From Carposina sasakii (taxonomy: Eukaryota; Arthropoda; Insecta; Lepidoptera; Carposinidae), in contig CP053170.1 in assembly GCA_014607495.2 (NCBI GenBank), positions 3,100,001-3,164,000 on the forward strand: 64,000 nt of DNA, given 5' to 3'. The position numbers and the translations under genes are program-made. Positions within the stretch are counted from its first letter, which is position 1; every line of letters begins with the position of its first letter. Under the pieces are notes generated by a model. The model did no database searches. It saw only the letters and a program-made list of their open reading frames with translations, and had not been told where the DNA came from. Below are positions 20,691-32,325 of the stretch, one piece after another.

Positions 20691-20925
20691 AATAGTGAAA
20701 ACCGCATTCAATTTTATTTAGTTTTTGCGTGATGCGTGAACAACAGACAAAATTCTAAAAATTGACGTTTTGGTTTCTGTTAACTCGCAAAAGGCCCCAT
20801 ATATTTTTTAATGTCATATCTCCAAAAAAAAAACATGATATAAAACAAAAAGATAGATTTAACAACACCTAGTTTTTAGATTTAACATCTTCCGTCATTG
20901 TTAGGGATAACATCGATAGTATATC

Positions 20926-21222
20926 AAGTAAAAACCAGCGCTGCTTGAATGGTAGCCATATCCTCAAGCAGCATTCAGCTGAAAGGGGACCTGATTGGCA
21001 GTTACACATATGCATGCACGGTAGGGGACTGACTAAGCGTTTCCCATACTTCTTTGTATCGTCTTTATGTATTTGTCATTTACCTGTACCTTTTTACTAT
21101 TATAATCACATTGGTGTCTTATATTATATTTTTTCTATTATTTTCTTGATTTGTGTTGTCTGTATATGTGTACATGCCAAACGTCAAATAAACGATCTAT
21201 CTATCTATCTATCTATCTATAT
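20926..21222 (+). repeat. Retroposon L with ATCT tail
   Basis: Starts AAAACCAGCGCTGCTTGAAT and contains AGCTGAAAGGGGACCTGATT. It ends with TGTGTACATGCC, a CAAATAAA motif and an (ATCT)n run. Related copies are at 38688-38865 and 39163-39429. Confidence 0.6.
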
Positions 21223-22079
21223 CGTTGTTACAGATTTTCTTCAGATTTTATTATGTGCAAATAATATACTTACTGTTTGACGAAGACAATGTAGACACAA
21301 CTTTTTGTTCAAAACTTAAAAAAAAAAAACAAATTCTGAATTTAAAACCCATCACCCACCATATTTAATAGGTTTACGCGGACCGCAAAATTACAATGTA
21401 ACCGTGATGTAACCTCGCCACCGCTAAACGGATAATTTTGGCAGCAATTTAACAACACAATTGCGTGCAAACAATAGATTTTTACGCAAAAAGCACGCTT
21501 ACAAAATAATAAAGAGTCACGCCGTTTCGACGCTGCTTGTGATCGACTAGTGTTGGACGGATTAATTTATCGGCCATCTTTATTCGTAACTTGCGACCTC
21601 CTTGTTTGTGACCGCTTGCGATTTCGCGATAGTCACTGTCAAACATGACATTTAGTATTATCCTACTAGTTTAAAAAGTTAGGAGAGCAATCGCGCTAAA
21701 TGACATCGTATTTACCTTTTATTTATTTATGATTTTTATAATTTTTGATCACGGGCAACAGTCGCAATAGAAGCCAATCCATTTTGATTTTCTATTTGTC
21801 GTGCCATATCTTGAGCACTGCCGCGCTGTCACTGAATCTAGTAATAATTTCATCTAAATGGGGAAGAGAGCCTCAGCAGTGGCTGTTACAAAGTTTCTAA
21901 CTTCGTTGATATGTCGACATCGACATGTGCACATCCCTAGCACCATCAATCCTGAGAGAGATTTCGGATTTTTTCACCGAATAAATAGTATGTTAAAATT
22001 GCATCGAAAAAGGATGGTGACGTCAGCAGAAGCACCTGATAGCGGCGATTTACTGGTTACTACAGTGTACTATACTATT
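21223..22079. other. No supported feature
   Basis: No domain-bearing frame. A short frame at 21858-22133 runs into repeat F and is not considered coding. Confidence 0.4.
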
Positions 22080-22288
22080 TTAAAATGTTCCCAAAAAAGG
22101 GTAGCCAGAACTTCAGGGTCGAAGGAGAGCTGAAGGAACTACCATGCTTAGCATAGCCCAGCCAGATGGATCAGATCTTTAAGTTGCTAGCTCATAGCCT
22201 GAGAGGATGTCCGTGAGTTCCTTAGTCGACTCTTACGATACGTACGGGAGGAGATGCAGTTGATGTATTCTAGTGAAGCCCTATAATA
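22080..22288 (+). repeat. Interspersed repeat F, long copy
   Basis: Starts AGGGTAGCCAGAACTTCAGG and runs through CATAGCCTGAGAGGATGTCC to TTCTAGTGAAGCCC. Confidence 0.55.
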
Positions 22289-23075
22289 AAATAGAATGTT
22301 TTCTCTCTTTAGAAATATGTGAAAATGAATAATTAACCACCCGCTTGACTACTAGATCAATAAAATTATATTAAGAGTAGTAGTTTGCTACCGTGACCTT
22401 AGATCTTCCAACGCGTAGCATTTGCTACGAACATGCTACAAGCTACGAATATACTAGGGTAATGCATTTCTTCAATCTCTTTCAATGGGGGCTACGCTAG
22501 GTATAATATAATATATTATAGTATATATTATATACTTATAAGTACAATAAGTATTTCTTGAAAATCCCAGTTGATAAATTTATCTGTTTATATCGAGAGG
22601 TTGGACAAATAAGCGCCCTCTGCTTCAAAATTGTTTAGAGCGTCTGGATAGAAAATGAACGCTCTTTTACTATATTTTCCTACATACGTTTTAAAATAGA
22701 TTATTTTATTGTATTTATTAAGATTAAGTGCAATAAATAAGAAAAATAAGGATACTTAAAATGTGCAAAACTTTCAATTGTAAAATTTAACAAACTTCCC
22801 GCAGAAGCAGAAAGCTTGGCAATAGACAAGTTGAGAGTTCCGTAAACCAAAGTTAGTAGAAACTAGTTACACCAGCTAGTGCCCTTTTAGGGTTCCCTGG
22901 GGCGGAGTTAGTGCATTCTGTTTACTGCGAGTCCAGAAATGTGAAACTAAATGTTATATCAGCGCTGTGAAGTTGTTGCAACAATGTTTTAATATTCCAG
23001 AAAAGCTTACCAGTTTTTGCAAGAATTACTTTTTAATCTTGGTGTAACTTTCACCCGTAAAAGTTACGGCTTATA
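22289..23075. other. No supported feature
   Basis: AT-rich DNA with a TA-rich stretch at 22500-22545. No gene recognised. Confidence 0.4.
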
Positions 23076-23264
23076 TACAGGATGATTTTTGGTCGTCAAC
23101 GTTCCCGAAGACTACAGAATCTCCTCATCATCACGATCATTATTCTCCATGTAAGCATACCTGGGAAGTGTCTGGTTTCCAAAATATTAGGGTCCAAAGT
23201 TGAGTAAATAGATAGGTAGAGTACGTACCCTTCGTTAAGGGTAGCAACGAAAAAAAACCCCGTA
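23076..23264 (+). mobile_element. Family A MITE, internally deleted copy A4
   Basis: Both ends are present (TACAGGATG to CCCCGTA). The middle, about 190-220 bp, is missing: GAGTAAATAG is followed directly by TAGAGTACGTACCCTTCG. Confidence 0.8.
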
Positions 23265-23712
23265 TACTAAATTATTCGCGATGAAAAGTAACCTTTGTCT
23301 TTCCTAAGCCTCTAGATCCTTAAGGATACTTTTTCATTTATAATATTCGCATACACAAGTACCTATATGTGGTGCGCGCGGAGGAAGAATAGTGTAAAAT
23401 ACATTGAAACATTATAATAAATAAGGTAAACAAACCTAACCAAGCATTTAGCTAATTATAACCAAAACAGTCGGTAACTCGAGAATAATCCCGAAATCCC
23501 AGATTCAGGACTATCACTGCAGTAGACAAGTTCGAGAGCACTTCTCTTGCAGTTGATTCCGTACAGTTCAGTTCACTCCTTTTTAGGGATCCCTGGGGCA
23601 ATGTGAGATCTGTCGGCGCATCGCTCTAATGGATGAGTTAAAAATTCTAAATGTGAATTACTTGCAATATTATAATAATAGTTGCGATTTATCAAAACGA
23701 TTTAATTTCATC
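23265..23712. other. No supported feature
   Basis: No exon or repeat end recognised. Confidence 0.4.
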
Positions 23713-23820
23713 CTGTGCAGGGCTTCACTAGAATACATCAGCTTCATCTCCTTCCGTGTATGTCGTAAGAATCGACTAAAGAATTTAGGGGCGATCTCGC
23801 AGGCGATGAGCTATCGCGAT
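23713..23820 (-). repeat. Interspersed repeat F
   Basis: GGGCTTCACTAGAATACATC through GGCGATCTCGCAGGCGATGA, in the reverse orientation. Confidence 0.55.
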
Positions 23821-24089
23821 CCTACAGCTGTTCCCCAGCCAATAGTTGCTCGCTGACTGTTCACATTGCTGGCGACGACGACTCGTTCTACTAGTTTTGT
23901 CGCTAAGTGACTCAATCTAAGAAAGAAAATTCGCTCAGCGTAATCGTTTAGCGACGATCGCTCATTCTGTCATTTTTCAGCATTGCGAGCGAGTGGAGCG
24001 AGTAATCGCTCATATCTTTCGCATACCCGCCAAGAGATAAAACTAACGAAACTATACAATAGCTGATCGCTTACTACTGGTTTCTATTT

Positions 24090-24600
24090 TATTACCCGAC
24101 TACGCCAGAAGGAGGGTTATATTTATCGAGTATGTATACAGGGTGTTTTTTTGTGGCCACCTTTAACGAAGGGTACGTACTCTATACATCAAATAAAGTA
24201 AGTTTATGCCAAAAAAAATGCTGGGACAATTTTTTTTTTTTTTAATAATTCCTTGATCGTGCGAAATTTATAGTGTCTAGTGTTTATGTGAGTTTTTTTT
24301 ATAGACAGATATTAATCATTTTTCGTGAAAAAATCCTGCTACGCGCGTCTATGTGCATTTATGCAGAAAAACGCAGTCTATTTACCCAACTTTGGACCCT
24401 AATATTTTGGAAACCAGACACTTCCCAGGTATGCTTCCATGGAGAAAAATGATCGTGATGATGAGGAGATTCCATAGTTTTCGGAAACGTTGACGACCAA
24501 AAATCATCCTGTATGTATGTATGTTTCTTTGGCACGCTATAGAGCCTAAACGGGTTGTCGTATATGAGCTTGATTCGTCTTAGTCGTGAAGTGACACGGA
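24090..24600 (+). repeat. Repeat M interrupted by family A copy A5
   Basis: Left part TTACCCGACTACGCCAGAAGG and a TATGTA microsatellite are split at 24137. The right part resumes at 24514 with TGTATGTATGTTTCTTTGGC. Confidence 0.55.
24137..24513 (-). mobile_element. Family A MITE, copy A5, in a TATG microsatellite
   Basis: TACAGGGTGTTTTTTTGTGG start, AAATCATCCTGTA end; complete. Its flanks rejoin into a continuous TATG repeat when the element and one TA are removed. Confidence 0.85.
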
Positions 24601-25009
24601 GTAAAAAAAACGCACTCGGGTATTTTTCTTTAAATTAATGAAGCTATTTATAGCTTTACTTACATCGCTTACCAGTGGGACAAGTGCCCAACCTAACCTG
24701 ACTAAACGTAACCTGCTTCAAAGGTTTGTGTTGGAAAACACCCTCGACTTCGGTAGTCGCTGATAGACCAAGATCTGAGTAAAATGTAGAATACGCTTAA
24801 GGTGAAATCATCATAATAGGTACAACCCTATTCATAGAAATACCTAGTATTTCCAGCACTTTTATATCCGTGTCCGACTTCCCTAGCAAGTATCCGTTGC
24901 AGAGTATCCGTGAGACGTATCCGACAGCTCGTATCTTGGATGTGCTATCCGTAGTTTTTACAAACATATCTCAATATAACGCGTATTTTACTATTCTCAG
25001 AGATTAGCT
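24601..25009. other. No supported feature
   Basis: Nothing recognised. Confidence 0.35.
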
Positions 25010-25175
25010 ACCTATTTGATGCAGTTGGTAGTGGCCCTGTCTGCGACTCCATAATAAGTTCGAATTCCGGTATCCCGATGATCATAAACGTTTGTTTCCG
25101 CGTCATGGATGTTTCTACGATCTATACCCACGTGTATGTAGGTATATACATATCTTAGGAATCTTAGTGTGTGGA
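25010..25175 (+). repeat. SINE family H, degraded copy
   Basis: TTTGATGCAGTTGGTAGTGGCC head, AAGTTCGAATTCCGGTATC B box, GCGTCATGGATGTTTCTACG body, ATCTTAGGAATCTTAGTGTG tail. Confidence 0.6.
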
Positions 25176-25375
25176 TCATCTGAAGTCTGCATTATCAACA
25201 TTTCCTTGGCTGTCACTTACACCCTGTAGTAAAGTTGTTGTGCCCCAAATGCGTCTTACCACGTGGGACGTAATAGACGGTGAAAAGTAGTTTACAAATC
25301 TCTGCAGAATCTCTATGGGGATGATTACTTATGTCGATCGACTTATGAGTGTTTTTTCGCTAATCTAACTAATTT

Positions 25376-25545
25376 TTCAGGTCAGGTCAAGAGTACCCTA
25401 AACCGACGAGCGTGCATGAAAAATATCATGAAAGTAGATGAAGCGAAAGAGGTGTGATAGGATCGTAGCAAATGGAGATCCGTGATCTCTGCCTACCCCT
25501 CCGGGAAAGAGGCGTGATTATTATGTATGTATGTATGTATGTAAC
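25376..25545 (+). pseudogene. RTE-like LINE 3'-end fragment with ATGT tail
   Basis: Reads as a degraded ORF2 C-terminus (DRSKWRSVISAYPSGKEA after an in-frame stop) and ends in an ATGT run. A sister copy is at 29625-29775. Confidence 0.5.
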
Positions 25546-25980
25546 TAATTTTTTGAAGTACCTTTCATGCAGACTTAAATTTAATTAGAATAAACCAAAT
25601 TCACATTTCATTTTCTTGAAATGAAGATGTCAGTATTTATTCCCGGTAAATAACTGTCTGATGCTTGGGCAATACCTACACAAAACTGAGACAAAGAGCT
25701 ACGTACTGTAGATTATACGGCTCGTATTCACTCAAAATATGCATAAATTATTCATGAATTCGTCGCCCGGCGATGGTCAAAATATCTACTGAAAATAAGT
25801 GCCTATTATAGTAGATTCTGACCGTCGCACTAACTGCACGTGAACTAACAAATTTTATTAATCAAGTCTGTTCCTCTCTATTCTTAACATAAATGACTGA
25901 CACAGAATAGGACAAGTAGGACCAAACCTTCAATCACGCCTACTGAGTAGGACTAATTTTAAGTTTACGTTTAAGTGTGA

Positions 25981-26154
25981 TCTATGCTGTTCTGGTTTTT
26001 CTAGGCGATGGGCTGACCAGCTGTCTCTACTAACCGAACTAGTACATCTCAAACCCTCAAAATTGGTCAGAAGTGGCACCATGTCGTTCTATCGGCCCTT
26101 GGTGCTTTGCCTACCCTGTAAGGGATAAAGGCGTGATTATATGTATTTGTGTAT
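25981..26154 (+). repeat. Retroposon K with 12-bp target duplication
   Basis: Runs from TTTTTCTAGGCGATGGGCTG through AAAATTGGTCAGAAGTGGCA to a GTGATTATATGTATTTGTGT tail. It is flanked by GTTTAAGTGTGA (25969-25980) and GTTTAGGTGTGA (26155-26166). Other copies are at 47475-47640 and 50995-51110. Confidence 0.7.
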
Positions 26155-26239
26155 GTTTAGGTGTGACGATCGGAATCGACTATAATTGTCTTTGTAATAT
26201 TATACTCGTATTATAGCGTAACCTTGGGCGCCCTCCGGC

Positions 26240-26352
26240 CAGATGGTCCGATAACTTGAAAAGGGCGGCTGGTAGTAACCGAATGGTGAAAACGGGAGAT
26301 TGAACCTTGTGGTGTGCTCTGGGGGAGGCCTATGTAAAGACTGCAATAAGCT
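26240..26352 (+). repeat. RTE-type LINE 3' fragment
   Basis: CCTCCGGCCAGATGGTCCGA, AAAACGGGAGATTGAACCTT and GGGGGAGGCCTATGTAAAGA, as in the minus copy at 57371-57740. Confidence 0.5.
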
Positions 26353-26414
26353 GATGTATGTTGGTATATAATATACATTTAAATGAGCATGTGTTAGTAT
26401 ATTATTATATTACA

Positions 26415-26765
26415 TACAGCGGTGATAGCCCAGTGGTTAAGACGTGCACCTTCCAAGCGGGAGGCGTAAGTTCGATCCCAGTCAATGGCCTGTACCAATG
26501 AATTTAATTCATGTACAGATTTTAATGTTGCGAAATTGTCACTTAGCTCGTGCCTCGGAAAGCACGTAAAGCCGTTGGTCCTGCGCCTGATCTCTCTCCG
26601 GTCGTGTCGGCTTTCCGTCCCATCGGACTATGAGAGTGAGGGAATAGAGAGTGCACCTGTGTTTGCGCACACACTTGTGCACTATAATATCTCCTGCGTA
26701 CCTGGCCAATCTCCGTAGAGATTGGTCGCCTTGGCCGAAATACGGTCGGAGATCATCATCATTAT
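26415..26765 (+). repeat. tRNA-headed SINE family I, long copy
   Basis: A box GATAGCCCAGTGGTTAAGAC, B box AAGTTCGATCCC. The body includes CGGTCGTGTCGGCTTTCCGT and CTGCGTACCTGGCCAATCTC, and the tail is ATCATCATCATT. The near-identical copy at 34490-34805 fixes the ends. Confidence 0.75.
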
Positions 26766-26849
26766 ATTACATACATCTCTCAGGCGATTAGCTAGCAACT
26801 TGTCGCTGATTTTATATACATGTATATCCGTTATGCTAAGAGTGACGGT

Positions 26850-27534
26850 GGATCTCGTTTATGATCTGCAGTTCTAACTGTATGTACCTATGTCTATAAT
26901 AAACGTGATAATATTTTGCAAATTAAGGAAATTTATAAATATCCTACCTACTTAATTGATTTTAATTACATTTTAAATTGAATACGCAATATAGGCAGGA
27001 AATGAAATGTAATTTTCATGAATGAAAATCATCTCTAATTATGAAAATTGAACGAATGGAGAGGAGATAAGAAGACTAATAGTCGTGAATGACCTTGGCA
27101 ATAGAACGAAATTGAGATAAAATAACAGAAATAATATAATTTTATGTCACATTGCAGATAAATTCAGATTTTTATTTTTGACATTCTGAAACAGAATGGA
27201 AGGTTGCTGTTGAAATTTTAAAACCTTTTTTTAAAATTTTCTCGTCTAAAATGTAATTTGAATGAAGACTCATGTTTGTTCAACGCTTGTTAGACGAAAC
27301 ACAATGTTTTTCTCTCCTGAAAATTATATTAGCATTCATTGTTTTCATCAAACATCTCGTTAAAAAAAAGAATCTTAAGTCTGCAACAAAAATCTAAAAT
27401 GAAAAGGAACACTATGAAGTTATATATTACAGAAAAAAGCCCAGTTAATAGAAATGGGGTTAATAAAAATGAAATGCAAAATGGTTGTTTCGCTTAAACT
27501 CAAAAACTTAATTTCAATTAAATGTTCTGTGTGT
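26850..27534. other. No supported feature
   Basis: AT-rich, no recognisable gene. The first part before 26850 keeps a small piece of repeat F in reverse. Confidence 0.4.
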
Positions 27535-27690
27535 GAAGGCATTGCAGGCCACTGCTGGACGTAGGCCTCTCCCAGGACACACTACAAGACTGCCCACGGG
27601 GGGTTTTTGCCCATAGTCACCACGCTAGGCATGCGAGTTGGGGACCGCAGTATGATTGTTGGACTATGTTGTCAACATGGGAGATCTTAT
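27535..27690 (-). repeat. RTE-type LINE 3' fragment
   Basis: GCAGGCCACTGCTGGACGTA, TTTTTGCCCATAGTCACCAC. Same type as 12165-12297. Confidence 0.5.
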
Positions 27691-28585
27691 CTTACGATAT
27701 CCAGAGACTAACATATGATGGTGGTATTTTATTCAGCCGACAGCACACGGCACTGACTAACAAGTGGATATAGGAGAGGTTTAAATTGTACCGGTAGGTG
27801 GCGCTGCAGTTACACCAGGTAATGATGTAAAGAAACCACTAGTGTTACATTCAAAATTCCGGTATCCTCCGGCAGTTTCCACTGATTTACCTGTAAAATC
27901 AAAAATTACCCTTTTAAATTGAGTGCCTACAAATAAAACAATGCAAATCTACGTAGCAAATACTGATTTTACAGGTACCACAAAAATTGTGTCAGTTGAC
28001 GGAATTAACTAATTTATTAAAAACGTTATCACTTTGAATTAAGTCAGTCTGTTGTGGTGTGCCCCAGGGACCTGTCCTGGGACCGACCAATTTCCATCTG
28101 TATAAATTGGTACATTTTTAACAAGTGACGTCGACATTTTTTCCCTTATTTAATTAACTTGCCGTGTTTTACTTTTAATACTTATTATTAATTTGGGTTT
28201 CCATATTCATACAGCCATGAGGTCTTATCTATATACGAACATTTTTATTCCGAGTTGACTTAGGTACATACAAACATACGAGTACATATACTTCGCTTTG
28301 TTGCCGAAATGGGGTAACCAGAACTGAAGATCTCATGCAAATTATCAGTAACAAGTTGCTAACTTAACACCTGAAACTAGATTATTATGTTTTACTATAG
28401 GAACACGGAAGATAAAGATGAAGATAAGAAAAATAATAAAGATTGGGGTAATGTTTTATTTGTTTTATTAACACACAAATAACAACAGTTAACAATAGAA
28501 ATGTAATGGCAGAAATATAATAAAGTTAGTTACCGGGTTTCTATCTTTATAGTACCTATTTTAATATAGGACAATGATAATATTA
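27691..28585. other. No supported gene
   Basis: Contains a short inverted pair (TTTACCTGTAAAATCA near 27887, TGATTTTACAGGTA near 27963). Otherwise unremarkable. Confidence 0.35.
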
Positions 28586-28861
28586 TATAAAAGGTGTAAC
28601 AGAAGGGTTATGTTAAAAAAATTCTATGAAATAACCCACTACAAAGTACATGTCTACAAAATATGAGACTCTTAAATCTTAAATTTTAAAGTTTGTATGA
28701 ACATTTCTGATTTGTATATTAATTACTCTATACTCGTAGGTACTACTGCGAATATAAATATCTGATTTCGAGCTTAGAATTTTGTAAATAGATTCATTAT
28801 AGTCGGCTATTTTAATAGCTTTGGCTTGACACACCCCTTCTGTTTTACCCATTTTACCCTA
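28586..28861. mobile_element. Family B palindromic MITE, diverged
   Basis: Left AAAGGTGTAACAGAAGGGTT, right TTGACACACCCCTTCTG then ACCCTA. It lies directly next to family A copy A6. Confidence 0.65.
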
Positions 28862-29231
28862 TACAGGATGATTTTTGGTCGTCAACGTTCCCGAAAACTA
28901 CGGAATCTTCTCATCGTCACGATCATTTTTCTCCATGGAAGCATACCTGGATCCCAAGATATTAGGGTCCAAAGTTGAGTAAATAGACTGCATTTTTCTG
29001 CATAAATGCACATAGACGAGCGTAGTAAGATATTTCACGAGAAAGAATTAATATCTGTCTATGATAAAACTAGCATAAACACTGGACACTATAAATTTTG
29101 CCCGAACAATAAATAAAATAAAATAAAAAATTTCATTATTTCCCAGGATTTTTTTTTTGGCATAAACTTACTTTATTTGATGTATAGAGTACGTACCCTT
29201 CGTTAAGGGTGGCAACTAAAAACATCCTGTA
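28862..29231 (+). mobile_element. Family A MITE, copy A6
   Basis: TACAGGATGATTTTTGGTCG to AACATCCTGTA; lacks the GGAAGTGTCTGG part of the core. Confidence 0.85.
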
Positions 29232-29624
29232 TATCTAAAACTAAATTCCAGCCTGTAGACACAGGAAATAGCTGTAAGGAGGCTGTCGTCACCACGATAA
29301 TATTAATGATAATGTCAAATAGGCTGATACGATACCCCGGGGGATATGCGTGAGCTCATTAGTACCGACCGTGAAGGAAGTAGGGGGGAAGAATCGCAAG
29401 AGCCAGGTATTGAATGAGCCACTTAATTAAATTATTTCAATTGATTACTAACATAGTTAATATACTATGGCCTCTTGTTCGAAACAAATAATCGATAAGT
29501 ATTTATTTATTAAAGGAAAAAGTATTTTTGTATTTTCTTGTATTGTTTTTTCTAAAAAGATAGGGTTGGAAGGGAAAGACCTCGCCGGACTTTCTTCGAT
29601 CAAAATGGTGAAATTCTAGAGAAA
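29232..29624. other. No supported feature
   Basis: Nothing recognised. Confidence 0.35.
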
Positions 29625-29775
29625 GGTTAGGTCAAGACTACCCTAAACCGACGAGCGTGCATGAAGAATATAATATCATGAAAGTAGAGGAAGCGAAAGA
29701 GTGTGTCAGGACCAGAGCAAATGAAGATCCGTGATCTATGCCTACTCCTCCGGGAAATTGACGTGATTTTATTTA
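29625..29775 (+). repeat. RTE-like LINE 3'-end fragment
   Basis: Shares ACCCTAAACCGACGAGCGTG and AAGATCCGTGATCTATGCCT with 25376-25545. Confidence 0.5.
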
Positions 29776-30323
29776 TGTACGTAGATTGAAATCAGTCTAA
29801 CCTTGCGCACTATGTCGATTATTATGTCGTAAGTACTTTAAGGCACACTTGTAGTAAAATTATTGTACTACAGCTTTTAATTGTAGATATTTCTCGAATA
29901 TTCATTCATAACGGCAGTCTCCCGCCACTCTCCTGTTTTAAGTATCACTCAATACAAGTATAATTAATTTTATAAACACACGTATATTAATAAAACATCA
30001 TGAAAACAGTAAATTGATACATGATAACCAAGAGTTTAACCTAGTTGTGGTGCAGCGCTACGTTAATGTAGGTTAAAATGTTGTGGTAAGTACAAACATT
30101 GTGACAATCGATTAAATATACAGAAAATCACGCTTTATTCCGGGTGTACCTATGTGAGTGATGAAAAAATAATTTAAAAATTGAAAATTTATAATGTTAA
30201 GGTTTTCGCTTCGCAATTAGTGGAAAAAATTATCTATTGTTAACCTAAAAATATAAAACATAGAATTTCTAATTGGTCTTTCTAGGTTAGGTTAGGTTAT
30301 ATAACTATATTTATAAATACATA
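29776..30323. other. No supported feature
   Basis: AT-rich DNA only. Confidence 0.35.
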
Positions 30324-30832
30324 GTGGACGCCCGCGACTTCGTCCGCGTGGACTACAGAAAAAACAAAATGTCGAAATTATTCGGGATAAAAACATTTTC
30401 CCCGCATAAAAAGTAGCCTATATGTTAAGTGGGACCTGTCACAATATATTTCTGAAATCTGCATCGAAATTGTTTCAGCCGTTTCTGTGATTTGCGTGCT
30501 CAGACAAACCGACAAACAGACAAAAATTCCAAAAATCATTGTTTTGGGTACTATTGCGTTGACAAAGAAGGTCTCCTATATTTTTTACCCGACTGCGCGA
30601 CGCAAAGGAGTGGTATTTCTCATATATCTTCCATGTTTTTTCCACATTTTCCTCTTATTCTTCGTCCCTATTGGTCGCACTGTGATGATATATTGCCTAA
30701 AGCCTTTCTCGATAAATGAACTATCCAACACAAAAAGAATTTTTTAATTCGACCCAGTAGTTCCGGAGATTAGCGCGTTCAAACAAACAAACAAACAAAC
30801 TCTTCAGCTTTATAATATTATTAGTATAGATT
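30324..30832 (-). repeat. Composite Helitron-like repeat with an embedded repeat M piece
   Basis: Starts GTGGACGCCCGCGACTTCGT. It changes at about 30585 to ACCCGACTGCGCGACGCAAA (repeat M) and ends CTCTTCAGCTTTATAATATT after a CAAA run. Confidence 0.5.
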
Positions 30833-31359
30833 AGCCCGTATTTTTATCTCACTGGAGGCTATAATTTTAAAATGCTTATCTAGATTATAGTTTATATTCG
30901 GCATCAGAATTAATTAAGTTCATAACATTTATGCCTTTATTACTTGTAAAAATAAGGTACCTACCTACTTATAAGTTATGGGCATTTTTAATATTATGAC
31001 GCGAGATTAGGTGACGTCATAAGTTAGTAAGGTATATTGATGGAATATTCGATGCACCTTTTTAACTCTTACTTAGTTACTTACAACAAGTCTCACTCGT
31101 ATAAGCTTAGCTTTATAAGTCACAATTGTGCGGTTTATTTCATTTCAAAACTCACATTAAAATTAATTAAGATTAACCTATATAAACGTAATAGCTATAT
31201 TAAACGGAATAATATTTACAGCTCAAACTAAATATTAAAACTTAACGCCCAGCTATTTTGAGCTCCTATTTGTCATGTCATAAGTACTTTGAACGCTATC
31301 ACTGTACCTATATCGAGTAATTAGTCTTTGATATCAAAATATAATCGTTCTAGGTAATC
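30833..31359. other. No supported feature
   Basis: AT-rich; a 64-codon frame at 31037-31231 has no recognisable property. Confidence 0.4.
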
Positions 31360-31623
31360 TACAGGGTGTAACAAAAGGGGTATGTTACGCGAAAAGCTAT
31401 GTAAATAGCCCACCTAAAGGAACCTATCCACAAAATTTCAGACTCGAAATCATATGTTTATTTTTCCAGATAGTATAGAGAATTCTTAAACAACTCTGGA
31501 ATGTCCATACAATCTTGAAAAATAAACATGTGATTTCGAATCTCAAATTCTGGAAATAGGTTCTCTATAGTGGGTTGTTTACATAGCTTTTCGCTTAACA
31601 TACCCTTTCTATTACACCCTGTA
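31360..31623. mobile_element. Family B palindromic MITE, near-intact copy downstream of the lipase
   Basis: 264 bp, TACAGGGTGTAACAAAAGGG to TATTACACCCTGTA. The arms pair almost throughout. AATAAA occurs on both strands next to the CATGTGATTTCGA-type block. The nearest end is 32 bp past the lipase stop. Confidence 0.9.
31457..31462 (-). promoter_or_regulatory. Candidate polyadenylation signal of the lipase, inside a transposon
   Basis: Reading the minus strand downstream of the TGA, the first AATAAA is here, about 195 nt past the stop, inside the family B element at 31360-31623. No AATAAA or ATTAAA occurs in between. That the mRNA ends just beyond it is inferred. Confidence 0.4.
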
Positions 31624-31655
31624 TAGTTATCTCCCACTACAAATGCGAAGATATA

Positions 31656-32325
31656 TCATACTTCAAATTCACCCGCATTAATAGTCCTAACCATAGAGGA
31701 GTACACCTCATTCTCCTCTTTCAAACCTGCCTTGCCTCTGTAATAGGGGAACTCATTCTTCGTACCCAGATAATAAACACCAGGCTTGTCAAAATCGGCT
31801 TCCAGCCCAAGATAATTAAACACAGTACTGTTATAACATCTAGCAAATCTAGCATCCTGCACCGAATCACACATAACGCTTATAAACTTCTTTGGATGAA
31901 CCAAAGCTTGCCACCAATAAAGCGCCGCTCTTAGATGACTGCAAACAACTAGACATGGGATATAAGGAATATCACCTGGTTGGTATTCCCCCCCATTGAC
32001 GTAAACGTCCATATGTCCTAATCTTTCTGCAATGCCAAAACCATCTATATTAGTGTGGATAACATCCACATTTTCCGCATCAGAAGGGTTCAGTCTAAAC
32101 TTAGGGGACAGGGTACGGAAGCAGGGTCCAGCAGGGTCTAAACCGGTGATTCTGGAGACTTTTCTACCGGTGGCCTGCTGGTAGTATTTGGCGGCATAGC
32201 TGACGATGTGTGACCCTAGACTGAGGCCGACGAGCTCGATGTTGCTCGGCGTCAGACCTTGGTCGGTGAGCTGGACGAGAAATTCGCCGATTTTCTTGCC
32301 TATAAACCTTGTTAGGCGCACGGAT
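31656..32325 (-). CDS. Lipase coding exon 4 (catalytic core and C-terminus)
   Basis: Acceptor AATATTCCAG. Encodes residues 143-364, beginning SVRLTRFIG, and ends with TGA at 31658-31656. It holds Ser177, Asp205 and His272 and the cysteines at 210, 266, 270, 294 and 305. The C-terminal part has the DKPGVYYLGT strand and the PYYRGKAGL motif. There is no PLAT domain, as is usual for insect members. The stop codon lies 33 bp from a family B transposon. Confidence 0.95.

Noticed and set aside
21182..21222. ATCT microsatellite as an independent feature
   Set aside because: It is the tail of retroposon L, so it is listed with that element.
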